From Mesaphorura yosii (Eukaryota > Arthropoda > Collembola > Poduromorpha > Tullbergiidae): 30,506 nt of DNA. Every line of letters starts with the position of its first letter. The first letter of the stretch is position 1. A program made the translations under genes and the position numbers. Location of the stretch: positions 1 through 30,506 of the forward strand of contig WIXG01000632.1 of NCBI GenBank assembly GCA_009869945.1, written 5' to 3'. Under the pieces are notes generated by a model. That model saw only the letters and a program-made list of their open reading frames with translations. It searched no databases and was not told the origin of the DNA. Positions 1 through 9,100 of the stretch are shown in pieces.

Positions 1-161
1 CAGCCCCTGTCACCGAGCGGGCGAGGAGTGTTGCCGCTGACACTGGTTGCGGCGCCCAAACCACTCACAAGTCCAGTTTCACTGTCGCAGCCATCCCCCG
101 TTGCTGCTGCACCGGTGCCCAACGCTAGCCCCGTCTCCGCCTCACACCCGCTCCCTCTACT

Positions 162-3009
162 ATGCCTGGTCCGTCCGCACGAGCACGCAGGCCGCGCACC
201 CCTGTTGCTCCGCTGCCAGCCGTAAATCTAGTTGTGCCTCACCCGCCATCGCGACACCAACTACCGCCCGCTTCGCCAGCAGCTCAGCTGCCTCCACGCC
301 CAGCGTTTGGGGCAGAACTTGCGGCGCTGAAATCTTCAGTGCCCACTCTTCGGCGTGTCCCGGAGGGAGCCCACTTGACCGTCGCGCACTGCCTCACCGC
401 AGTGTTCAAGAAGTTGGTGGAGGAGAATTCCGTTGCTGCTTGGGAGGAACTCCTTCTGTTCCCGTTCGCTGTTCTCACCGTGCCGGAGAAGAGCGAGGAG
501 GTGACAAATCTGACTACTTGGGTCAAGAAAAACGTGCGCCTGTGGGAGGATGATCCTTCCGCCGCCATACCACGTCCACGACACCGGAAGGAGGGAAAAT
601 CTGCGCCAGGCGCCTTTCAGGCCAAGAAGGTGGAGGCAAATCTCGCCGATGGAGATGAGCGCTCTCCGTCTTCTCGAGTCCGACGACACCATTGCCTCAT
701 ATGACGAGACCACTCGCCAACAGCTGCTCGTAAGGCATCCGCCGCATCCCGAACCCGCGCAGTTTCCGCAGCCGCTGGATCCCGCTCCAGTCATCGCCCC
801 CGTTGCGGCAACAGAGCTGCAGGAGAGGATCCGGAGCTTCGCGCCAGGCAGTTCAGGGGGGGCTGGACTCCCTCCGCCCTCAGATCTTAAAGAACCTCGT
901 GGAGGAGCGGATGGGGGACGCCGCTGCGGAGGTTAGGTTAGGTTAGGTGCCATCTCCTCTTTTATTGGATTGTTGTTGCGCGGAGAAGTCCCGGAGGTGG
1001 TTCGCCCTGTCTTCTTTGGGGCCTCCCTTACGCCTCTTCGTAAGAAGTACGCAGGCATTCGCCCTATCGCGGTCGCTTGCACCTGGCGCCGCCTGGCCTC
1101 CAAAATCGTCCTTGGGCGCATTTCATCGGACTTGTCGGAGTACTTGGCTCCCCATCAACTCGGAGTGGGTGTCAGGGGGGTGCGGAGATCGGCGCACACG
1201 CTTATTTAAGCGTATTTCAATGCAACGCATCCTGGAGTCCGCGTATTCCTGAAGCTGGATTTCAGGAATGCTTTCAATGAAATTCGTCGCGACCGGCTCC
1301 TCCACATCGTACGTGAGAGGTACCCTGCCGCGTACCCCCACCTCGCACAGGCCTACGGCGCATCATCCAACCTGTATTATGGCAGTCAACGGATCGAGAG
1401 CTGCAGCGGAGTGCTCCAGGGTGACCCGCTTGGTCCTGCCCTCTTCGCACTGCTGGTCCACCCGATCGTCCTCGCCCTGCAGCTTGAATTTAATGCGTGG
1501 TACCTCGATGACGCCACACTGGGAGACACGCCGGGAAAGGTGCTCGACGCGCTCTTGCGCGTGATGGAGATGGCTGAGGATGTGGGGCTGCATCTCAACC
1601 CTCAGAAGTCCGAGCTGGCTGTGCTGGGAGCAGAGTCGGAAGGGGATCGGGTCGCCGTGTTTGAGACTTTTGCAGCTCTTGCTCCGGGGATCGTCGACCT
1701 GCAGGTGCGTGACACCACTCTGCTCGGCAGTACCATTACGTTGTCCGCGTTGGAGGCGGTGCTGAAGAAGGCGGAGAACTTGCGCAACTCATCCTCTCGC
1801 CTCCAGCAGCTCACTGCACACTCGGCGTTTTTTCTGCTCCGTGCTTCCGTCTCCCTCTCGCGTCTCATCTACTTTCTGAGGTGCGCCCCAGCGTACCGGA
1901 GGAGAGATATGCTCGTGGTTTATGACGAAGCATTAAAGTCCACGCTGGAGCAGCTCCTTAATTGCGCACTTTCCCCTCAGTCGTGGCTTCAATCCTCCCT
2001 TCCTGTCAAGTCGGGTGGTCTCGGGATTAGGCAGGCCGTGCACACGGCGATTCCGTGCTTTCTCGCGTCCGTGCACGCCTGCCTGCAGCATTCAACATCG
2101 CTGCTGCCTGAGGCCATCTTTATTCTTGATGTGGATGTGGATGATGCCGTGGATGAGTGGGCGCTCCACTTTCAGCCCGCTGTCATGCCACCGGAGGAGG
2201 TACGGAGGCATCAGGATGAGTGGGAGACGCCGCTCTTCGCCATCGCCTCACAGGAATTGCTCGCAGCTGCTTCACCCGCAGAGCAGGCTCGTATTCTTGC
2301 TGCTGCGCGGCCCGAGTCGGGATTGTGGCTCAACGCGCTCCCCTCGCCACACCTTGGCACTCATCTGGACAATGAATCCTTCAGGATCGCTGCCGCTCTG
2401 CGTCTGGGGTGCACCATCTGCCAACCGCACACTTGCCCGTGCGGGGTGCGAGTGGAGGAGAATGGCCACCATGACCTGTCCTGCCGGAAGTCGGCGGGTC
2501 GTCTTTCTCGTCACGCAGCCGCCAACGACCTTCTCTCCCGGGCTCTCCAGTCGGCCCAAGTACCCAACACCATGGAGCCAGTGGGGTGTTCCAGAGATGA
2601 TGGGAAACGGCCGGACGGACTGACCCTCGTCCCCTGGAGCCGCGGCAAGTGTCTCGCGTGGGACTTCACCTGCGCGGACACCTTCGCCCTATCGCACCTT
2701 CCCTCAACGTCTGTCCACATGGGCCGGGCGGCGGAGCAGGCTGCAGAGACGAAGAGGAAGAAGTACGACTTCCTGGCTCAGCGCCTCCACTTCGTGCCCG
2801 TTTCCGTGGAGACGAGTGGAGTGTGGGAGCCGGGAGGGCTACGTTTCGTCAAGGAGGTGGGGACTCGCCTCGCGGCAGTCACTGGGGAGAGGAGGGCTTC
2901 GGCCTTCTTGCTCCAGCGGCTGTCGTTAGCGTTTCAACGCGGGAACGTGGCGGCCGTGCTCGGGAGTCTTCCGCGAGGGAATGAGTTTTATGAAGTGTTT
3001 CTTCTATGA
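162..3009 (+). pseudogene. LINE polyprotein: reverse transcriptase plus C-terminal Cys/His cluster and PD-(D/E)XK-like endonuclease (broken)
   Basis: The protein would copy element RNA into DNA at a nicked target. Visible parts in order: an N-terminal region (162 to about 655) with the VPTLRRVPEGA-type motif common before such RTs; an RT with the palm Asp in LDFRNAFN (codon 1258), GVLQGDPLGPALF (1411-1449) and the catalytic YLDD (1501-1512); a Cys/His cluster (2410-2493, CxxC...CPCG...HHDLSC); then RPDG (Asp codon 2614) and WDF (Asp codon 2662), which resemble a restriction-like nuclease as in R2-type elements. The frame shifts near 655-665 (frame 3 to 1) and again in a G-run near 856-862, where GLDSLRPQILKNL continues in another frame. 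It is then interrupted at 931-948 and stopped by TAA at 1207-1209. From 1210 to the TGA at 3007-3009 it is open. The element is therefore inactive. The clade assignment is inference. Confidence 0.75.
931..948 (+). repeat. (GGTTA)n telomere-like run inside the LINE frame
   Basis: Three and a half units of the arthropod telomere motif TTAGG sit exactly where the LINE reading frame is interrupted, between the DAAAEV and AISSFIGLLLRGEVP parts. It carries the stop TAG at 934-936. It may be an insertion into a formerly continuous frame. Confidence 0.6.
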
Positions 3010-3611
3010 TTTTATGGTCCTTTTTAGTCGGTTTTTATCATCTTATCTTGTAATTTTAACTTTTCACGGTTTTTAACGGTTTTTCTTTTCTTTTAATCTT
3101 TTGGGCCATTTTATCATTTTAATTTTAATTTTATTTCTAATTCTATTTCTTTAAAGAAAATTTCCATGTAATTTTTAATGAGAAATTAAGTAAACTGAAG
3201 GATCTGTGCAATTATTCGTATTGAAATTGTGGTGGCCACATCCGCTGATAGCGAGATACAAATGAAATCGAAATGATTTTTGTGGTTCCAAGGAGTTGGT
3301 GTTGGCAATGGAGTTTTGAGCAGCGAAGTTAAATGTCATCTGCTTCTATCAAAATCTTTCAATTGAATTTATCACACGTGTGTGGTCTGTCGAGGTCGAA
3401 TGAATTTAGATTCTCTAGACGATTAATTTAATTTAAGCCGCCACAACCAAAAAAAAAGACGCAAAGTGGCATGTTGGGATTTCAGTAGCCATTCATGTCA
3501 CCTCGGATTCAATTTCGTCGCTTCGGATTGGCTATATTTTATCATAACTTTGGTTTCTTCTTCGTTTGTAAGAATCCAAAAGGACTGACTGACTGAATGG
3601 TGTATTTGTAG
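3010..3611. other. T-rich spacer between LINE copy 1 and the EF-hand gene
   Basis: The stretch is AT-rich with many T-runs and no open frame of substance. It may include the LINE 3' untranslated end, but I see no clear poly(A) tail. No RNA gene is recognisable. Confidence 0.5.
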
Positions 3612-3619
3612 TATAAATA
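3612..3619 (+). promoter_or_regulatory. TATA box of the EF-hand gene
   Basis: TATAAATA lies 93 bp before the ATG at 3705. The spacing suits a start site near 3640 and a 5' untranslated leader of about 60 nt. Confidence 0.5.
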
Positions 3620-3704
3620 AAACAAGTGGAAACCTGTAGAAGTTGTACATTTCAATTTGAAGTTTCTCCAACTTGAGACTCAATTTCCAACATATTTTTC
3701 AACA

Positions 3705-4166
3705 ATGTCTGGAAGAGAATTCACTGAGGCCGATGTGAAGAATGTTCGGGACAACATTTACCCTTCTTTGCCTTCATACAAAGCGGATGGGACCATCGCT
3801 TAATCCGACATCCCTGCGCTGTGCAAAAAGTTGGGTTGGGATCGTTCCCCCGCCCAACTCAAGTCTTACATCGAATATTGGGACAAATACCATGGGGGGA
3901 GAGCCAATGTGTCGCTGGGGTCAAGCATTGCCACCAAGGCACACACCACTGGCCCGTGGTTCCGCGAGTTTGTCACTGCAACCGACAATGGCGATGGGTA
4001 CATCCAGAAAGAAGAGTTTGAGTTTTTCTTCAAAGTCTTCAATGAACATCATTCAAACTTGAAGGACGTGAAGTACGACGATTTTGTCAAAGAGGCGGAT
4101 GTCAATCAGGATGGGAAGGTCAGCATTGACGAAGCAGTCGGCTGGCTTGAGAAGCAGACCGCCTAA
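3705..4166 (+). pseudogene. EF-hand calcium-binding protein with one in-frame TAA
   Basis: A single frame from ATG 3705 to TAA 4164-4166 would encode 153 residues, but it is cut after 32 residues by TAA at 3801-3803. Protein-like sequence continues immediately in the same frame. Two EF-hand loops are visible in the second half: TDNGDGYIQKEE (about codon 3981, unusual Thr at position 1) and the canonical DVNQDGKVSIDE (about codon 4098). The first half holds degenerate helices and a DG-T-I-like loop remnant spanning the stop. The gene has no introns, a TATA box at 3612 and AATAAA at 4288. The family resembles small invertebrate sarcoplasmic or calexcitin-type Ca-binding proteins, but I cannot name the member. 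Because nothing else is broken, a recent nonsense mutation, a base error or stop readthrough are all possible. Confidence 0.7.
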
Positions 4167-4287
4167 ATATTTCAACAACCTTTATCTCATGAATATCTCA
4201 TGAAAATTTAACTGTCAATTGGCATGATTTCTAAATTTCTAAATTTTTCATTATTTCATTATTTTTTGTTTAACCTTTTGAATTGGA

Positions 4288-4293
4288 AATAAA
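4288..4293 (+). terminator. Poly(A) signal AATAAA of the EF-hand gene
   Basis: AATAAA lies about 120 nt after the stop codon at 4164-4166, in AT-rich sequence. Confidence 0.5.
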
Positions 4294-5122
4294 ATCAGAA
4301 TAATTTGATTCAAAACATTCGTTTCAATCATTTTTAATCCTCAAAATAATCCAGTCGACTGAATGGTAAATGAAAGTTAACCAAGGATTAGGTGGCAGGT
4401 GTAAATGCTAAAGCGTTGTCAAGGTATGCAAGCTCATAAAGCAGAGTAAATAAATGTCAAATGAAATCCCAAATGTCACCTTGGAGTTTCAACACGCGGC
4501 TTGATTTGTGTTAAATGTTAACTATAAATATAAACGTAAAATTATAAAAGCTGCAAGTTCATCTTGTGGAAAGTGGAAGTATGACTCAAGGTTAGACAAA
4601 CCAATTTAAACCAGAATCAGGGAAATAAATCACATTGTTCGGTTGCTTGTGACAAACACTTACTTGCATCCTTTGGAATCTCATTTGCCTTTCTTCACAA
4701 CTTATGCTGCTGCTTCTGCCAATTAATGCCTCAACAGGAATGTTGGAATTGGAATCATAAATTCGACTCCAAAACTGAACTCTTTCCTTGATTTAGCATT
4801 TCCACATTTTGTTTTCATTTTTTTGTCTCTTTTTGCGACAAAGGACACTTCCAACACGCGCCTTGATTCTGCAGAACCAGAACCAGATTGGTCAAGGTTA
4901 GCCAGTTGGAAGCTGGAAAATTAATAAATTGATAATTAATTTAATGACTCTGGTCCACACACTAACTGGTACTGGCAATAACTTGACTTTTTATAATTTT
5001 ATTAAAAGTTGCCTGTCTTGGTTCCCAATGCCTCATTCACAAAGTTTGTTTGCCCTGGCAACCGCAAACGACAATCGACTCGTGATTTAAGATTTGAAAC
5101 TGTTTCTTTGACTCATTTCCAG
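4294..5122. other. Upstream region or possible leader intron of the GT8-PKS gene
   Basis: There is no credible coding exon here. A strong TATAAAAG lies at 4543-4550. A good splice acceptor (pyrimidine tract then CAG) ends at 5122, just before ATG 5139. This suggests a non-coding first exon near 4575 spliced to 5123. I could not fix the donor, and the short ATG at about 4580 leads to an immediate stop, so it is not a coding start. Confidence 0.35.
4543..4550 (+). promoter_or_regulatory. Candidate TATA box for the GT8-PKS transcript
   Basis: TATAAAAG matches the consensus closely. It lies about 590 bp before the first coding ATG, so it can serve this gene only if a leader intron ends at the acceptor seen at 5121-5122. 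Confidence 0.35.
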
Positions 5123-5138
5123 TTCAACTGATCTGACG

Positions 5139-6148
5139 ATGACAGTGGGTGGGAGGAATGTGGGGGCGGGTGGTGGTGGTGGTTGTTGGTGGGTCACGAT
5201 GGCCGCCAACAACGTGGATGGCTGCAACGCCCTTTCATTGGCTGTCTCTCTTCGGGTCAACCTGACAAGTGGCAAGTTGTGCGTGGTGGTGGGCGGGGGC
5301 GTGTCGGCGGAGATGCGGACACTCCTCGCACAGGCATTCGACTACGTTGTGGACACTCCAACGGATGAATTGACCCCGAGTGGCTTGTCCACTGAAGCAC
5401 GACTGACATTGTCCGCTTGGAAGTGCGGGTTTGCTGAAACGGCGGTCTTTTTGCATCCGCACTCACTCGTAATTACGACAACCCGATCTGTTATGATTGA
5501 GACTCCTTATCGCAGAGATTTATCCTTGTCCGCACAGGTTTTAAAGAACTGCGACGAATTATTCCATTCCACTCTGAAGGATGATTTCGCCCTGATTCCA
5601 CTAGCAACCGATGGTGGTGGTGGCGATGATTCGGAATTCACGACCTCTGCCTTTGTGCTTCGACCCCATGTGGGCACATTCAATGGCATCATGGCAAATG
5701 GCGCCAAGTTGAGCTCCACTTTGACCACTCGTGAGTCTCAAACCATCATTTCATTAGTCTTTACCATTGACTCAATTATTGGAATGCAATAATCGTTTCA
5801 GTTGTCGTGGCTCACGAAGTATTGAGTTTACACTTCAAAGGAAATGCAAGTGCAAATGGTGGTGGTGGTGGTCGGGATGAGTATGTGCGCCTTGTTGGGA
5901 AGAATTTGGACAACAATTTCTAGTAAGGAAGAATCTGAATAACAAGTAAAGTATTATAATTAATAATTTTCAACTTGTATAGTTTGAGTCCAGACACAAA
6001 AATCGTCCGATTCTCAACCGACACGCCATGGACCCTGCCACAGGTTCGTACACAAACACTGAACTGAACAAGTAATTCTGATATTTATTTATTTATTTAT
6101 TTATTTATTTTAGATTCCGAAACCATGGGTCCAACTGTATCAAAGTGT
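5139..6148 (+). other. N-terminal glycogenin-like GT8 domain of the fusion (four small exons)
   Basis: Glycogenins are GT8 enzymes that add glucose from UDP-glucose. Matches in order: WVTMAANNVDGCNALSLAVSLR (first strand and helix); MRTLLAQAFDYVVDT; then AVFLHPHSLV joined by splicing (intron 5469-5537, 69 nt) to LKNCDELF, which reproduces the glycogenin pattern VFLDADTLVLxNxDELF; SAFVLRPHVGTFN; and IVRFSTDTPWTLPQIPKPW at the end. His106-Pro-His108 replaces the metal-binding Asp-x-Asp, and I see no DQG motif, so normal catalysis is doubtful. Three Gly-rich loops (GGT runs) look lineage-specific. Introns are 69, 71, 60 and 70 nt. If the last one were retained, a stop TGA at 6065-6067 would end the protein after the GT8 part. 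The ATG at 5139 was chosen as the first in frame after the acceptor ending at 5122. Confidence 0.75.
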
Positions 6149-9100
6149 AATGTCGGATTTGCCAGCAGAGTTGCTGGACAACAGCGAAATGCAGAGTTGC
6201 AAGGAGTTTATGGGGGGCACGTGTGAAGAGATCAGTGACTGTGGGTTTGGTAGTAAGGATGCTGGAGTGTTTGTTGATTCGATCGCCATTGTTGGGTTCA
6301 CCTGTCGATTCCCAGGAGCCAACAATGAGGACGAATTTTGGACTTTGTTGGTGGAGGGTCGTGATGAGACGAAGCCACTGCCCCCAGAGCGTCTCTTTAC
6401 CAAACTGGTTCCGGACAGTCCGGATGATCCTCCGGTTGGTTACTTGAAGTGTCCGATCGATGAGTTTGATGCCAAGTTTTTTGAGATTAGTCGCCGTGCT
6501 GCCGAGTACATGGACCCCCAACAGCGGCTGCTGCTGGAGGTGGTGTGGGAGGGGTTGGAACACGCGGGAATCAACCCACTCAGTCTGAATGGGAGCAACA
6601 CGGCGGTGTTTGTGGGTCTGTGGATGCAAGAGTACTTGGAGTATGCAAAACAGTCTAGGTTAGGAAGTGGAGATTCCAAGGATGGGTTGGGGTTGGACTT
6701 CCAACACAAGTACCTGGGCAACGCAGTCTGCGTGTCATCGGCCCAAATTTCACACTTTTTGGGTCTGCGGGGTCCAAGCGTGGCCTTCGAAGCGGGCTGT
6801 GCTTCTGCACTTACTGGTCTCCACTACGCCTGTGAGGCACTCAAGGCACGTGACACCGACTTGGCACTTTCGTGTGGTGTCAACATCACCACGGCGGGGA
6901 TGGCGGGAGTGCTCGGGGAACATGATTCGATTCTCCACTCCAAGGACGGCAAGTGCAAAACTTTTGATGAAAGCGCGGATGGATTCGCCCGTGCGGAGGC
7001 GTGTGTGACGCTGGTCCTGAAGCGAATGTCGGATGCTGTTCGTGATGGCAACGAAATATTTGGAATTATTCGTGGCACTGCCCTGAACCATTGCGGGGCG
7101 GGTTCACCCCTGGGCACCCCAAATGTGGCCACTGAACAACTTGTGCTGGAAACTGCACTCCACGTGGCGGGGGTTGGTCCGAATGAGGTCAGTTACGTGG
7201 AGGCACACGGGACGGGCACTGCAGTGGGCGACGTGGTGGAATTCCAGGCTCTGAATCACGTGTTTGGAAGTGCAACCACTGGGCGCACCCACCCACTCCA
7301 CGTGGGGTCTGTCAAGACCAACATTGGCCACACGGAGGCGGCGAGTGGGTTGGCCGGGATGGTCAAAGTCCTGTTGGCCATGCGGCATCGCACCATTCCG
7401 CCCCATTTGCATGTCAAGACTCTCAACCCAAAGATAAACCTGGAGGAGATTCCCGCCATTATTCCCCACTCAAACACCGAGTGGAGGGCAACGAGTAAGT
7501 GGGGACTGGTGGCTGGGGTGAGTTCGTTTGGGTTCAGTGGCACCAACGTCCACGTCATTGTCCAGGAACCACCGAATAAGAAACTGCAACTCCACCCGAC
7601 CACCCACAAGACAGACAAAGAACGAACCAATCACGTGCTTGCATTGTCCGCCAAATCTGAGCACGCACTCCAACAACTCGTCTGTTCCTACATTAAGATG
7701 CTCGAGTCTGCAGATCCACAGTTACGAGTGGCCGATTTGGCGTTCTCGGCCAACACTGGACGCGCGCACTTCCGCCAATTCCGCCTGGCCATTGTTGCCA
7801 AGGACACTGCGCAATTATTGGTCCGACTGAAGAAGGAAAATCACATTTCGAGGAATCGTTCTGGTGACAAACCAAAGATTGCGTTTCTGTTCACGGGTCA
7901 AGGGTCGCAGTACGTGACCATGGCGCAGTCACTCTACGCCACTCACCCTCTCTTCAGGGCGACCTTTGACAAATGTGCCAATCTCCTGCGAAGGACGCAT
8001 GGGATGGATTTGTGTGCAATTCTGGGATACAGTCCACAGGGGTCAGGGTCAGTCAGTCTTGACGACTCCATCCACAGCCAACCCGCCATCTTTTGCATTG
8101 AAGTGTGCCTGGCACAACTGTGGACGAGTTTTGGTATTTTGCCTGATTGGGTGTTGGGTCACAGTGTGGGTGAATTTGCAGCCGCGGTGGTTGCTGGGGT
8201 GTTGACCCTTGAGGAGGCCATGACCCTCGTCGTGGGCAGAAGCAAACTGGTCAGTGGAATTCGACCAGGGGCGATGCTGGTCGTCAAGGCATCCCACCAA
8301 CTCGTCAAGCGCCTCATTTCTGATTTTGAGGGAGAGCAGGAGGGAGGAGGTTCTGGTTCTGACCACTGGGTGGACATTGCTGCCATCAACTCGACCGGTG
8401 AAGTGGTCGTGTCGGGGCCAATGGACGCCATTGCCAAGTTGGAGTCATTCGCGCACAACAATTTGAATGGGGTGGGCACACAACGCTTGGCTGCCACCCA
8501 CGCCTTCCACTCACGCGACATGGATCGGGTTCTGGAGGAATACCACAACCAAATTGTCAGAAACCTCCGCTACGAGGGCAAGTCGCAGCGTTGTCGCTTC
8601 ATGTCGGGCACTTTTGGACGAGAGATGAACCTCACTGAGTTTGAAAGCGGAGATTATTGGCTGAGACACCTACGCGATGCTGTCAACTTTTCAGCTGCTT
8701 TTGGTCGACTGGTGGAGGGGACTGGTGGAGGATCGAACGTGTTTGTGGAGGTTGGACCCCAACCAATTCTGCTCGCACTGGGAATGAGTTTAGTGGCGCC
8801 GGAGGAGTTGTGTTGGTGTCCCTCCATCAGGAAGGCAGAGGACAATTGGATGACACTCCTCACCAGCCTCTCCAAAATGTACATGTTTGGAGTGGATGTG
8901 GGGTGGGGTGGGTTCGACGCCCACTTTCCCAGACGCCGCCTCCCCCTGCCCACGTACCCATGGCAACACGAGAAATTCTGGCTGAAGGGAGTGGGGCAGA
9001 CTGAGAGTGTCGTGGTCAATGCGAACAAGGCGCACCCCCTTTTGGGGAAGAGGGTGCCTTCACCCCTCGTGGATTCCATCACTTACTGCAACTCCATTTC

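Larger units (their letters stand above)
1..3009 (+). mobile_element. Decayed non-LTR (LINE-like) retrotransposon, copy 1
   Basis: GC-rich coding-like DNA runs from the window edge to 3009 and then drops abruptly into T-rich spacer. The reading frame is recognisably a LINE polyprotein but is broken by frameshifts and stops. The left end is not visible, and I found no target-site duplication or poly(A) at the right end, so the boundaries are approximate. A second, shorter copy of the same family lies at about 19690-20420. Confidence 0.75.

Noticed and set aside
931..948. A true telomere or chromosome end
   Set aside because: Only about 3.5 units, with LINE sequence on both sides.
4580..4590. 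ATGACTCAAG as a coding first exon of the GT8-PKS gene
   Set aside because: Splicing to the acceptor ending at 5122 gives a stop after seven codons and the wrong phase for ATG 5139; at most an untranslated leader or uORF.
6150..6152. Met at 6150 as the only start of the PKS
   Set aside because: The frame is open upstream to a good acceptor at 6113 and continues through four phase-matched exons with clear GT8 homology; kept only as an alternative start.
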